Source: Scandinavium hiltneri
GTDB taxonomy: Bacteria > Pseudomonadota > Gammaproteobacteria > Enterobacterales > Enterobacteriaceae
DNA length: 64,000 nt
NCBI RefSeq assembly: GCF_024764835.1
Contig: NZ_JALIGE010000072.1
Location: 124,001 to 188,000 of the forward strand
Reading direction: 5' to 3'
Part shown: piece by piece, positions 1-8,877 of the stretch
Layout of the letters: each line of letters starts with the position of its first letter
Position numbering within the stretch: the stretch's first letter is position 1
Program-made: the position numbers and the translations under genes
The notes under the pieces: model-generated
What the model was told of the DNA's origin: nothing
Seen by the model: the letters and a program-made list of their open reading frames with translations, nothing else
Databases searched by the model: none

Positions 1-745
1 CTTCACTGGTAGTGGCGCTGGCCAGATGAATTATCACGTAATGCTTCGAGCTGGTTTTGTGCAGGCTGACGTAAAAAGTGTCGTCCTTCTCTTCGTACAC
101 CAGTTCGTCGGCGGTGACCGGCATACCCACCGTATGCCGCCACACCTGATGCGGCAGCAGCGTCGTCGGATGTTTACGCACGTAGTACAGCGTTTGTGAA
201 TCATTGCCCCAGACGAAGCCCGGTTCGACATTTTCCAGCGTCTCCGGATACCAGTTAGCGTTTTCCAGGCTGCGGATGCGCAGGCCGTACTGACGACGCG
301 AAAGATAGTCTTCCGTCAGCGCCATCAGCGCGTTATCCGGCGAAACGCCTAACCCACCGAGAGTGTAGAACTCGCTGTGCGCCGCGCGCTGATTGCCGTC
401 GAGCAGCACTTCCCAGGCGTCCCACTCTTCTTTCTGCACTGACTGACGCTGATAAATCGCGTACTCGCAGCCCGGCTCGTAAATCTGCCGGTAGCGATAG
501 CCATTTTTACTGTAGGGCGCAGAGACTTCACGCTGCGGAATGCGGTCGACAATCTCCTTCAGGATTTTGTCCTGCAGGTTTTGCTGCGACGCCATAACCT
601 CGCGGCCGTAGTCGTTTTCCTGCTTCAGATAGTCGAGCACCGCAGGCTGTGTGCGATCATCGTCACGCAGCCAGTAGTAGTTGTCGACGCGGGTGTCACC
701 ATGAAGTGTCATGGTGTGGGGAATGCGTTTTGCTTTTGGTGGCAT
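1..745 (-). CDS. ptrB: oligopeptidase B, N-terminal part (cut by window edge)
   Basis: The minus strand reads without a stop from the ATG at 745 to the left edge, giving about 248 residues that begin MPPKAKRIPHTMTLHGDTR and continue VDNYYWLRDD. This is the N-terminal part of protease II/oligopeptidase B, a cytosolic serine peptidase of the prolyl oligopeptidase family that cuts after Lys and Arg. Only the start of the beta-propeller domain is present; the catalytic Ser-Asp-His part lies outside the window. No frameshift was seen on reading the codons through. As in E. coli it lies next to yebE. Identification rests on the characteristic N-terminus and the synteny. Confidence 0.9.
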   Translation of the reverse strand, partial: MPPKAKRIPHTMTLHGDTRVDNYYWLRDDDRTQPAVLDYLKQENDYGREVMASQQNLQDKILKEIVDRIPQREVSAPYSKNGYRYRQIYEPGCEYAIYQRQSVQKEEWDAWEVLLDGNQRAAHSEFYTLGGLGVSPDNALMALTEDYLSRRQYGLRIRSLENANWYPETLENVEPGFVWGNDSQTLYYVRKHPTTLLPHQVWRHTVGMPVTADELVYEEKDDTFYVSLHKTSSKHYVIIHLASATTSE

Positions 746-825
746 GTCGTTGTTCTTCTGCAAGTTACCTACCCTAAGGGTGGCAAATGTGCAGAGCGAT
801 GCAAGCGAAACATGCCAACTTGAGG

Positions 826-1479
826 TTAAAGTGCCTGTTTTTGCGCCTTTAAATCGGCCTCTATGCCTTCCCGCACCTCTTGCGGAATATTCAGCGCATC
901 GCCGAGCGCGTTCAGATAGCTACGTTCCATAAAGTGATCGACATCGATAGCCGCGCAGCTCAGGAAATAAAGTTCGAGCGCTTCCTCTTCATTGCGCACA
1001 TCTTTGGCCAGCAGTTGTGGATCCAACGGCTGGGCGATGGCTTTCTCTACCAGCTGACGCCCCTGCGCTTCCACGCCCGCTTCACGCAGCTGCGAATCAA
1101 TCACCGCCCGTTCTTTATCATCGATATGCCCGTCGCTTTTCGCGGCAAACACCAGCGCCAGGATCAGGCGTTCGGTGCGCATATCCACCGGGCTGATTTG
1201 CTGCCCGTACTGCGGTTCTCCCTGATGCGCCATACGAATTTTATCTTTGTACTTGTTCCACAACACGCTGCCCGCTACCGCCCCACCGCCGACAAGCAGC
1301 GCACCGGTTCCATATTTTGTCAGCAGTTTGCGCGATGATTTGCTGGACACCAGCAGCCCCGCAAGACCGCCGAGCGCGCCGGGAACCAGCAGTTTACTGA
1401 GTCCCTGCTCGCCGGATGACTGGGCAGAAGACGATGATTGTCCGAGAAGCGATTGAATCTGATTTAGCCAGTTTGCCAT
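826..1479 (-). CDS. yebE: inner-membrane protein YebE (DUF533, TerB-like)
   Basis: This 217-residue protein has a Ser/Gln-rich N-terminus (about residues 1-30), a Gly/Ala-rich hydrophobic stretch near residues 55-75 that could form one membrane segment, and an acidic helical C-terminal half (from about residue 100) typical of DUF533/TerB-like domains. The tail ends ADLKAQKQAL. It matches YebE of E. coli in length and position between ptrB and yebF. The molecular role is unknown; in E. coli it is reported as an envelope-stress responsive gene, which the sequence here neither supports nor excludes. Confidence 0.88.
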   Translation of the reverse strand: MANWLNQIQSLLGQSSSSAQSSGEQGLSKLLVPGALGGLAGLLVSSKSSRKLLTKYGTGALLVGGGAVAGSVLWNKYKDKIRMAHQGEPQYGQQISPVDMRTERLILALVFAAKSDGHIDDKERAVIDSQLREAGVEAQGRQLVEKAIAQPLDPQLLAKDVRNEEEALELYFLSCAAIDVDHFMERSYLNALGDALNIPQEVREGIEADLKAQKQAL

Positions 1480-1564
1480 TGTATCCTCGTCATACTGAGA
1501 TGAATGCTCTCAGCCTAAGCAAGCCGGTGTCAGGAAACGTCTGGCCTGGCTAAAGATCCGAAAA

Positions 1565-1912
1565 TTACTGCGCGCGATAGGTGGCGCTGCCTGCTGCACA
1601 ATCCACTGTCACGACGTAATGCAAATCGGTATTTGTCCCGCGCACCGTGAGCGGCACTTTCCATTTATCCTTTTTCCCGGTCACGTCATGGGGATTAATC
1701 CAGGCCACGGGATCAATCTGCCCCAGTGTTTTCTGGTCATCCGCCCACTGATTAATCCGGTTCTGGGTGTAATCCTGCTTCACCGTCGCGGCAATGCCGT
1801 CGGCATCCAGTCCTTCACACTTGCTAATTGACACCGTTTTCTCACTGGCTGCCTGGACTGCAACGCTACTCATCAACAGCAAAACTGCCGTCATTACTGT
1901 TCTCTTTTTCAT
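1565..1912 (-). CDS. yebF: secreted protein YebF
   Basis: I start the gene at the ATG at 1912, because MKKRTVMTAVLLLMSSVAVQA is a clean Sec signal peptide, with cleavage likely after VQA. A longer frame begins at 1972, but the extra 20 residues are Cys/Arg-rich and would bury the signal. The mature part holds two Cys (in KCEGLD and VDCAAG) that could form a disulphide, and the block CEGLDADGIAATVKQDY is typical of YebF/colicin M immunity-like proteins. E. coli YebF crosses the outer membrane to the medium through OmpF/OmpC. The SOS gene yebG, which follows yebF in E. coli, is absent: only 157 bp separate this start from purT. Confidence 0.88.
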   Translation of the reverse strand: MKKRTVMTAVLLLMSSVAVQAASEKTVSISKCEGLDADGIAATVKQDYTQNRINQWADDQKTLGQIDPVAWINPHDVTGKKDKWKVPLTVRGTNTDLHYVVTVDCAAGSATYRAQ

Positions 1913-2015
1913 AGGGTTTTCTCTCACGCCTGATAACCCTAAAAAGCATGGTACAAAACACCGACAACGCAAGTAAGCGCCTGTTATTTATCACGACGTT
2001 TCTCACCCGAGACAG

Positions 2016-2038
2016 ACGCAAACGTTTTCGTATATACT
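2016..2038 (+). promoter_or_regulatory. PurR operator and -10 box of purT
   Basis: ACGCAAACGTTTTCGT at 2016-2031 is a full match to the PurR consensus. It is followed at once by TATACT (2033-2038), a good -10 hexamer. The purT ATG lies 32 bp further on. Repression of purT by PurR with hypoxanthine or guanine is known in E. coli, and the overlap of operator and promoter here fits it. No strong -35 was seen. Confidence 0.85.
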
Positions 2039-2069
2039 GACGTCCATTTTTTTACTGTGGAATTTCGAT

Positions 2070-3248
2070 ATGACTGTACTAGGCACAGCGCTGCGTCCGG
2101 CGGCAACCCGCGTGATGTTATTGGGCTCAGGCGAGCTGGGTAAAGAAGTGGCCATTGAATGCCAGCGTCTGGGTATCGAAGTCATTGCCGTCGATCGCTA
2201 TGCGGATGCCCCGGCGATGCACGTTGCCCATCGCAGCCACGTCGTTAATATGCTGGACGGCCAGGCGTTGAAGGCGCTGGTTGAGCAGGAAAAACCAGAT
2301 TTTATCGTGCCGGAAATCGAAGCCATCGCCACCGACATGCTAATTGAACTGGAACAGGCCGGTCAGCACGTGGTGCCCTGCGCCCGCGCGACAAAGCTCA
2401 CCATGAACAGGGAAGGCATTCGCCGCCTGGCTGCAGAAGAACTCAAACTGCCAACCTCCCGCTACCGTTTTGCCGACAGCGAACAAAGCTTCCGTAACGC
2501 CGTCAGCGAAATCGGGCTGCCCTGTATCATCAAACCGGTGATGAGCTCATCCGGCAAAGGCCAGAGCTTTATCCGTAGCGAAGAACAGCTCTCAGACGCA
2601 TGGCAATATGCCCAACAGGGTGGCCGAGCCGGGGCGGGACGGGTGATCGTCGAAGGCGTGGTGAACTTTGATTTTGAAATCACACTGCTGACCGTCAGCG
2701 CCGTAGACGGCGTACATTTCTGTGCCCCGGTCGGCCACCGTCAGGAAGACGGTGACTATCGCGAATCATGGCAGCCGCAGCAGATGAGCCCGCTGGCGCT
2801 CGAGCGTGCCGAAGCCGTCGCCCGTGATGTGGTCCTGGCGCTCGGGGGCTACGGCCTGTTTGGCGTAGAGCTGTTTGTCTGTGGCGATGAAGTGATTTTC
2901 AGCGAAGTGTCGCCTCGCCCGCACGATACCGGCATGGTTACGCTGATTTCGCAGGACCTGTCCGAGTTCGCCCTGCACGTCCGTGCGTTTCTGGGCTTAC
3001 CGATCGGCGCGATCCGCCAGTACGGCCCATCCGCTTCAGCCGTCATTCTGCCGCAGTTAACCAGCCGCAACATCAGTTTTGGCAACGTGGAAGCCGCGGT
3101 CGGGGCAGGCGTTCAGCTGCGTTTGTTTGGCAAACCAAAAATCGAAGGCTCGCGTCGCCTGGGCGTGGCGCTGGCAACGGCTGATGACGTCGAAACAGCG
3201 GTTGAGCGGGCGAAATCAGCCGCCGCCGCCGTAGTCGTTAAGGGATAA
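2070..3248 (+). CDS. purT: formate-dependent GAR transformylase 2
   Basis: At 392 residues this equals E. coli PurT. It makes formyl-GAR from GAR, formate and ATP in purine synthesis, replacing the folate-dependent PurN step. The N-terminal pre-ATP-grasp part has VMLLGSGELGKEVAIECQRL (about 17-36). The ATP-grasp core follows (PVMSSSGKGQSF near 155-166, then the acidic metal-binding stretch VIFSEVSPRPHDTG near 272-285). It is a single-gene unit behind a PurR operator and ends at a hairpin shared with the converging eda. Confidence 0.97.
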   Translation: MTVLGTALRPAATRVMLLGSGELGKEVAIECQRLGIEVIAVDRYADAPAMHVAHRSHVVNMLDGQALKALVEQEKPDFIVPEIEAIATDMLIELEQAGQHVVPCARATKLTMNREGIRRLAAEELKLPTSRYRFADSEQSFRNAVSEIGLPCIIKPVMSSSGKGQSFIRSEEQLSDAWQYAQQGGRAGAGRVIVEGVVNFDFEITLLTVSAVDGVHFCAPVGHRQEDGDYRESWQPQQMSPLALERAEAVARDVVLALGGYGLFGVELFVCGDEVIFSEVSPRPHDTGMVTLISQDLSEFALHVRAFLGLPIGAIRQYGPSASAVILPQLTSRNISFGNVEAAVGAGVQLRLFGKPKIEGSRRLGVALATADDVETAVERAKSAAAAVVVKG

Positions 3249-3252
3249 AAAA

Positions 3253-3316
3253 GACGGGAGGTGCATACGCACTCCCGCCTTTATCTTCATTTCGCCGGGC
3301 AAACGTCACGCCCGGC
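3253..3316. terminator. hairpins between convergent purT and eda
   Basis: Two inverted repeats lie between the converging genes. The first pairs CGGGAG (3255-3260) with CTCCCG (3272-3277) and is followed by CTTTAT on the plus strand, a weak intrinsic terminator for purT. The second pairs GCCGGGC (3294-3300) with GCCCGGC (3310-3316) just past the eda stop; it lacks a T-run and looks more like a REP-type palindrome. Confidence 0.6.
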
Positions 3317-3325
3317 AAATAAGTC

Positions 3326-3964
3326 TTACTTCGCGCCTTCTACAGCTTCACGCGCAATTTTGGTGATGCGATCGTAATCACCGCTTTCCAGCGCATCCGC
3401 CGGAACCAGCCATGAACCACCGATGCACAGTACGCTTTTCAGCGCCAGGTAATCGCGATAGTTCGCCGGAGAGATGCCGCCAGTCGGGCAGAAACGGATA
3501 TGCGCGAATGGACCTGCAATCGCCTGCAGCGCTTTGGTGCCGCCGTTTGCTTCTGCCGGGAAGAATTTGAACTCTTTCAGACCGTAGTCCATACCCAGCA
3601 TCAGTTCAGATACGGTGCTGATTCCTGGGATCAGTGGAATAGTGCCTTCAGTCGCAGCTTTCAGCAGCGGCTCGGTCAGGCCCGGGCTGATAGCAAACTG
3701 CGCGCCCGCTTCGGTCACTTCTTTCAGCTGCTGAACGTTGGTCACAGTACCGGCACCGACGATAGCATCTGGCACTTCTTTCGCGATGGCACGGATAGCG
3801 TCCATGGCGCACGCGGTACGCAGGGTCACTTCCAGCACGCGCACGCCACCCGCGACCAGCGCTTTCGCCATCGGTACAGCGTGTTCCAGTTTGTTAACAA
3901 CGATAACCGGGACAACCGGGCCGTTGGTCAGGATTGCTTCTGCACTTGTTTTCCAGTTTTTCAT
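3326..3964 (-). CDS. eda: KDPG/KHG aldolase
   Basis: This 212-residue class I aldolase splits 2-keto-3-deoxy-6-phosphogluconate into pyruvate and glyceraldehyde-3-phosphate, the last Entner-Doudoroff step. Family landmarks are the Glu in VRVLEVTLRT (near 45), the GAGTV phosphate loop (near 71) and the Schiff-base lysine in LKEFKFFPAEA (near 133), followed by RFCPTGGIS. It is one residue shorter than the E. coli enzyme. It lies 39 bp downstream of edd and is probably co-transcribed with it. Confidence 0.97.
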   Translation of the reverse strand: MKNWKTSAEAILTNGPVVPVIVVNKLEHAVPMAKALVAGGVRVLEVTLRTACAMDAIRAIAKEVPDAIVGAGTVTNVQQLKEVTEAGAQFAISPGLTEPLLKAATEGTIPLIPGISTVSELMLGMDYGLKEFKFFPAEANGGTKALQAIAGPFAHIRFCPTGGISPANYRDYLALKSVLCIGGSWLVPADALESGDYDRITKIAREAVEGAK

Positions 3965-4003
3965 CAGAGTTTTTCTCTCGCCAGAATGAGTAATTTCGTC
4001 GTA

Positions 4004-5815
4004 TTAAAAAGTGATGCAGGTTGCGCCCTGCTCTGCACCGGAAAGATTCTCGCGCAGTGCGCTGAACAGTTCGCGACCACTCCCAACCCGTGATGCGCTC
4101 AGGTCAGGTAAATGCGGTTTGCGGGCAGCCAGTTCTGCTTCATCCACCAGCAGTGTCAGCTCGCCGGTTTGTCCATTCACGCGGATCATATCGCCGTCAT
4201 GGATTTTCGCCAGCAGCCCACCGTCGTACGCTTCAGGCGTGACGTGGATAGCAGAAGGCACTTTACCGGATGCGCCAGAAAGCCGTCCATCGGTGACTAA
4301 TGCAATTTTGAAACAGCGGTCCAATAATACACCTAATGGCGGCATAAGTTTATGCAATTCTGGCATGCCGTTAGCTTTTGGTCCCTGAAGACGCACGACA
4401 ACCACGCAATCTTTATCCAACAGACCCGCTTCGAAGGCCGGCAGCACGTCATGCTGGCTCTCAAATACGACCGCCGGCGCTTCGGTAATTTGGTTTTCAA
4501 GCGGCACGGCGGAAGTCTTCATCACCGCGCGACCGAGGTTACCACTCAGCACTTTAGTGCCACCGTGATGGGAGAACGGTTTGTCGATAGTGGCAATGAC
4601 CGCCTCATCCAGCGATACCTGCGCACCCTCGCGCCAGTCCAGCTCGCCGTTATTTAGCCATGGCTCCATGGTGTAGCGAGACAGACCGTGACCGGCAACG
4701 GTTTCTACGTCTTCGTGCAGCAGGCCGCCTTTCAGCAGTTCACGCACCAGTACCGGTACACCGCCCGCAGCCTGGAAGTGGTTGATATCAGCCGGGCCGT
4801 TCGGGTACAGACGCGCCATCAGCGGCACAACGTCGGAAATGTCAGAGAAGTCATCCCAGTTGATGATAATGCCCGCAGCGCGTGCCATCGCCACCAGATG
4901 CATCGTGTGGTTGGTAGAACCGCCGGTCACCAGCAGCGCCACGATCCCATTAACCACGGCTTTCTCGTCAATCATTTTACCGAGCGGCATCCATTCATTT
5001 CCGTTGCCGGTCATGCGGGTCACCTGCCGAGCGGCGGCGGCGGTCAGCGCTTCACGCATTGGCGCATCCGGATGCACGAACGAGGAGCCCGGCAGCTGCA
5101 TGCCCATAAATTCGATAACCATCTGGTTGGTGTTGGCTGTGCCGTAGAACGTGCAGGTGCCCGGCGCGTGATACGACGCGGCTTCCGATTCCAGCAGCGC
5201 CATGCGGTCGACTTTGCCTTCGGCAAACAGCTGGCGAATGCGCACTTTTTCTTTGTTCGGCAGGCCGCTGGACATCGGGCCTGATGGAATGAAGATCGAT
5301 GGCAGATGACCAAATGACAGCGCCGCCATGGCCAGGCCCGGGACGATTTTGTCGCACACGCCGAGATACAGCGCGCCGTCGAACATATTGTGAGACAGCC
5401 CAACGGCCGCTGACATGGCGATCACTTCGCGGCTCAACAGCGACAGCTCCATTCCGTCCTGACCCTGCGTGACGCCATCGCACATCGCAGGCACACCACC
5501 GGCGACCTGAGCCACCGCGTTCACGCCGTGCAGCGCTTTGCGGATAACGTCCGGGTAGTGCTCGTACGGCTGGTGCGCTGAAAGCATATCGTTATAAGAG
5601 GTGATGATGGCGATGTTATTACGCAGCATGCTTTTCAGCGACGCTTTGTCATCCGGTTGGCAAGCCGCGAAGCCGTGCGCCAGGTTACCGCAGGCCAGAC
5701 GTGAGCGCTGAACAGTATCGGATTTGGCCTGATTGATGCGGGCGAGGTAGGCGTGACGGGTTTCTTTAGAGCGCGCAATAATACGTTTTGTTACGCGTAA
5801 CAGTGCGGGATTCAT
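4004..5815 (-). CDS. edd: 6-phosphogluconate dehydratase
   Basis: The 603 residues match E. coli Edd exactly in length. This IlvD/Edd-family iron-sulfur dehydratase turns 6-phosphogluconate into KDPG. Recognisable blocks are ITSYNDMLSAHQPYEHYPD (about 70-88), the Cys-containing PAMCDGVTQGQDGMELSLL (near 109-127), LVTGGSTNHTMHLVAMARAA (near 300) and TDGRLSGASGKVPSAIHVTP (near 510). The start at 5815 has GAGGAG close upstream. A GntR-like operator lies about 200 bp upstream, past the zwf terminator, so gluconate control is likely. Confidence 0.97.
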   Translation of the reverse strand: MNPALLRVTKRIIARSKETRHAYLARINQAKSDTVQRSRLACGNLAHGFAACQPDDKASLKSMLRNNIAIITSYNDMLSAHQPYEHYPDVIRKALHGVNAVAQVAGGVPAMCDGVTQGQDGMELSLLSREVIAMSAAVGLSHNMFDGALYLGVCDKIVPGLAMAALSFGHLPSIFIPSGPMSSGLPNKEKVRIRQLFAEGKVDRMALLESEAASYHAPGTCTFYGTANTNQMVIEFMGMQLPGSSFVHPDAPMREALTAAAARQVTRMTGNGNEWMPLGKMIDEKAVVNGIVALLVTGGSTNHTMHLVAMARAAGIIINWDDFSDISDVVPLMARLYPNGPADINHFQAAGGVPVLVRELLKGGLLHEDVETVAGHGLSRYTMEPWLNNGELDWREGAQVSLDEAVIATIDKPFSHHGGTKVLSGNLGRAVMKTSAVPLENQITEAPAVVFESQHDVLPAFEAGLLDKDCVVVVRLQGPKANGMPELHKLMPPLGVLLDRCFKIALVTDGRLSGASGKVPSAIHVTPEAYDGGLLAKIHDGDMIRVNGQTGELTLLVDEAELAARKPHLPDLSASRVGSGRELFSALRENLSGAEQGATCITF

Positions 5816-5938
5816 AAAAGCTCCTCAAACTCTGAGTGTCTGGGCTTATGCATTAACACGAAATTCAGGAGTCATTAACAATGCTGAAACGCGCGTATGC
5901 TGTAGCTCAGGGGCAAATTCATCTCCCATAATTGTAAT

Positions 5939-5973
5939 GAAAAAAGCCCCGAGGGTGAACCTCCCGGGGCTTA
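5939..5973 (-). terminator. rho-independent terminator of zwf
   Basis: On the minus strand AAGCCCC and GGGGCTT pair around a short GC-rich loop (plus strand 5944-5972), followed by six T residues. It lies in the 235 bp between the zwf stop and the edd start, so it separates the two transcripts. Confidence 0.85.
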
Positions 5974-6009
5974 AAAGTGCAAATTTCGCACGAGATGCTG
6001 TGTCAGATC

Positions 6010-6025
6010 ATGTTACCGGTAAAGT
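6010..6025. promoter_or_regulatory. GntR-like operator in zwf-edd spacer
   Basis: ATGTTACCGGTAAAGT matches the left half and centre of the enterobacterial GntR operator (ATGTTACC-GGTAACAT type), with the right half weaker. In E. coli GntR represses edd-eda. Here the site is 195 bp upstream of the edd ATG and on the zwf side of the terminator. A second operator or a promoter between the two could not be assigned with confidence; TACAAT at 5936-5931 is a possible edd -10. Confidence 0.5.
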
Positions 6026-6050
6026 AACCTGAACGGAGTAGCGTCACACT

Positions 6051-7526
6051 CTACTCAAATTCGTTCCAGGACCGACCATCACGGGTGATCATCGCCACGG
6101 AAGCGACCGGACCCCAGGTGCCTGCCTGATACGGTTTTGGCGCATCCTGATCGGCAGCCCAGGCTTCGGTGATTGAATCGACCCATTTCCAGGCTTCTTC
6201 CACTTCATCACGACGCACGAACAGCGCCTGGATACCGCGCATAGTTTCCAGCAGCAGACGCTCATAAGCATCGGCCAGGTGCGTTTCGTTGAAGGTTTCA
6301 GAATAGCTCAGATCAAGCTTGGTGGTTTGCAGGTTGTGCTTGTGATCCAGACCCGGCACTTTGTTGAGGATCTGAATATCCACACCTTCGTCCGGCTGAA
6401 GACGAATGGTCAACTTGTTCTGCGGCAGCTCCTGCCAGGACTCTTTGAACAGGTTTAGTTCAGGCGTTTTGAAGTACACAACAACTTCGGAACATTTGGT
6501 CGGCAGACGCTTACCGGTACGCAGGTAAAACGGTACGCCAGCCCAGCGCCAGTCATCGATATCAACGCGGATAGCCACGAAGGTTTCGGTGTTGCTGCTC
6601 TTGTTTGCACCCTCTTCTTCGAGGTAGCCAGGCACTTTTTTGCCCTGTGCAAAACCGGAAGTGTACTGGCCGCGTACGGTTTTATCGCGCACGTTGGAAC
6701 GGTCGATACGACGCAGCGATTTCAGCACTTTCACTTTGGCATCACGAATGCTGTCTGCACTCAGGTCAGACGGCGGCGACATCGCAATCATGCACAGAAT
6801 TTGCAGCAGGTGGTTCTGGATCATGTCGCGCATCTGCCCGGCCTGATCGAAGTAACCCCAACGCCCTTCAATGCCCACTTCTTCCGCCACGGTAATTTCC
6901 ACGTGATCGATAGTGCGGGAATCCCAGTTATTGATGAACAGGGAATTGGCAAACCGCAGCGCCAGCAGGTTGAGTACGGTCTCTTTACCGAGATAGTGGT
7001 CTATACGGTAAACCTGGCACTCTTCGAAATATTCGCCGACCTGGTCGTTGATTTCGCGGGATGTCGCCAGGGATGTACCCAGCGGTTTTTCCATCACGAC
7101 GCGCGCCGGTTTAGCGTTCAGTTTCGCTTCGCCCAGACCTTTGCAGATAGCGCCAAAGGTGCTCGGTGGCATCGCAAAATAGTTGATGGTGGTGCGTTCT
7201 TTCTGATCGAGCATTTTGCCGAGGCGGGTGAAGGATTTGGTGTCGTTGACATCCAGATTGCAAAAGTCCAGACGCCCACTCAGGGAGTCCCACAGACTTT
7301 CATCAATCTTCTCCTTCATGAAGGTTTCCAGCGCCTCGCGCACCACTTTGGTGTATGCATCTTTGTCCCAATCGGCACGTCCTACCCCAAGGATACGCGT
7401 GTCCGGATGGATCTGGCCCGCTTTCTCCAGTTGATACAGGGAAGGCAGCAATTTACGACGCGCCAGGTCACCCTTCGCGCCGAAAATGACCAGATCACAT
7501 GCCTGGGCCGTTTGCGTTACCGCCAT
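6051..7526 (-). CDS. zwf: glucose-6-phosphate 1-dehydrogenase
   Basis: A 491-residue enzyme, the same length as in E. coli, that oxidises glucose-6-phosphate to 6-phosphogluconolactone with NADP. The Rossmann motif IFGAKGDLARRKLLPSLYQL is at about 14-33. The active-site signature RIDHYLGKE is near 173-181. The Lys-rich substrate block RTGKRLPTK is near 335. A GAGGAG Shine-Dalgarno sits 6 bp before the ATG. It is divergent from hexR, whose product controls it in E. coli, and a HexR-like palindrome lies 48 bp upstream of the ATG. Confidence 0.98.
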   Translation of the reverse strand: MAVTQTAQACDLVIFGAKGDLARRKLLPSLYQLEKAGQIHPDTRILGVGRADWDKDAYTKVVREALETFMKEKIDESLWDSLSGRLDFCNLDVNDTKSFTRLGKMLDQKERTTINYFAMPPSTFGAICKGLGEAKLNAKPARVVMEKPLGTSLATSREINDQVGEYFEECQVYRIDHYLGKETVLNLLALRFANSLFINNWDSRTIDHVEITVAEEVGIEGRWGYFDQAGQMRDMIQNHLLQILCMIAMSPPSDLSADSIRDAKVKVLKSLRRIDRSNVRDKTVRGQYTSGFAQGKKVPGYLEEEGANKSSNTETFVAIRVDIDDWRWAGVPFYLRTGKRLPTKCSEVVVYFKTPELNLFKESWQELPQNKLTIRLQPDEGVDIQILNKVPGLDHKHNLQTTKLDLSYSETFNETHLADAYERLLLETMRGIQALFVRRDEVEEAWKWVDSITEAWAADQDAPKPYQAGTWGPVASVAMITRDGRSWNEFE

Positions 7527-7573
7527 GTCATTCTCCTCAGTTGGATTGCCTGGTGCTTCTGCCAGGCGCTATT

Positions 7574-7588
7574 TGTAATTTTCTTACG
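7574..7588. promoter_or_regulatory. candidate HexR operator before zwf
   Basis: TGTAATTTTCTTACG fits the HexR consensus TGTAATTWWATTACA at 12 of 15 positions by eye. It lies 48 bp upstream of the zwf ATG, where the zwf promoter is expected. The rest of the 356-bp zwf-hexR spacer (7527-7882) is AT-rich. It holds a possible hexR -10 (TATATT at 7810-7815) without a convincing -35, and no other gene. Confidence 0.55.
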
Positions 7589-7882
7589 CTGCACTGTACT
7601 GTGTTTACGTTAATGCCGAAACCCCTTACCCCCGCCGACGCCAGATAAACGCATTTCTGGAATAAAAACCCCGGCTGGAGTGGGCCAACAGCTTATTTTC
7701 GCTCGTCATTTCGCCACAATTCTGTCGGCAAAAGTCGACTGTGATCATGTAATGAAAAAAAACAACGTAAATTGCCCTCTTTCTTCTGCATTGCAGGATC
7801 CACAGGGGGTATATTCTCACTAAATTGCCCGGCGATTTCACCCATTAATGGAATCGCTTTCACCGATGAGCGCCTGTTAACC

Positions 7883-8752
7883 ATGAACATGCTGGAAAAA
7901 ATCCAGTCCCATCTGGAAAACCTTAGCAAATCCGAGCGTAAAGTGGCGGAAGTGATCCTCACCTCCCCTTCTCAGGCTATCCACTCCAGCATCGCGACGC
8001 TGGCATTACAGGCCTCGGTCAGTGAGCCGACCGTTAACCGTTTTTGTCGTAGCATGGACACCAGGGGCTTTCCTGATTTTAAGCTGCATCTGGCACAAAG
8101 TCTCGCAAACGGCACTCCTTACGTTAACCGCAACGTCGATGAAGACGACAGCGTGGAAGCGTACACCGGTAAAATATTTGAATCGGCAATGGCGAGCCTT
8201 GACCACGTGCGTCAGTCGCTGGATATGGCCGCCGTCAATCGCGCGGTGGATCTGCTGACGCAGGCGAAAAAAATCGCCTTCTTCGGATTAGGTTCTTCCG
8301 CTGCCGTGGCGCATGACGCGATGAATAAATTTTTCCGCTTCAACGTGCCGGTGGTGTATTCCGATGACATCGTATTGCAACGAATGAGCGGTATGAACTG
8401 CAGCGATGGTGACGTTGTGGTGCTCATCTCACACACCGGGCGCACCAAGAGTCTGGTCGAGCTGGCGCAACTGGCGCGTGAAAACGATGCCATGGTGATT
8501 GCGCTCACTACCGCGGGAACGCCGCTGGCGCGAGAGGCGTCTTTAGCCATCACGCTTGACGTGCCCGAAGATACTGACATTTATATGCCGATGGTTTCCC
8601 GGCTGGCCCAGCTCACGGTAATTGACGTCCTCGCGACCGGGTTTACCCTGCGTCGTGGGGCAAAATTCCGGGATAACTTGAAGCGGGTCAAGGAAGCGTT
8701 GAAGGAATCGCGCTTTGATAAGGAACTGCAGGTTAGCAGTGATAATCATTAA
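7883..8752 (+). CDS. hexR: HexR, RpiR-family repressor of hexose catabolism
   Basis: I start at the ATG at 7883 (MNMLEKIQSHLENLSKSERK), which gives 289 residues as in E. coli; the open frame extends 37 codons further upstream but that part is not protein-like. An N-terminal RpiR winged helix-turn-helix covers about 1-77 (VSEPTVNRFCRSMDTRGFPD is the recognition region). A SIS sugar-phosphate domain follows (about 125-255, with IAFFGLGSSAAVAHDA and LISHTGRTKSLVELA). The family senses KDPG and represses zwf and edd-eda. Confidence 0.96.
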   Translation: MNMLEKIQSHLENLSKSERKVAEVILTSPSQAIHSSIATLALQASVSEPTVNRFCRSMDTRGFPDFKLHLAQSLANGTPYVNRNVDEDDSVEAYTGKIFESAMASLDHVRQSLDMAAVNRAVDLLTQAKKIAFFGLGSSAAVAHDAMNKFFRFNVPVVYSDDIVLQRMSGMNCSDGDVVVLISHTGRTKSLVELAQLARENDAMVIALTTAGTPLAREASLAITLDVPEDTDIYMPMVSRLAQLTVIDVLATGFTLRRGAKFRDNLKRVKEALKESRFDKELQVSSDNH

Positions 8753-8877
8753 AAGTTTATAACAAGCTTGTAACCTATTTGTACATTCGGTTAAGTTCCA
8801 GCATTAGACTATGCACAGGTGAACGTCCGAATTCCTCTTCACGCAACACCAAAATTGTTTCAGCAATGGAGTATTAC

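Noticed and set aside
1..745. Possible frameshift in ptrB, because no complete frame covers it
   Set aside because: Reading the codons from 745 to the edge shows one unbroken frame; the gene simply continues outside the window.
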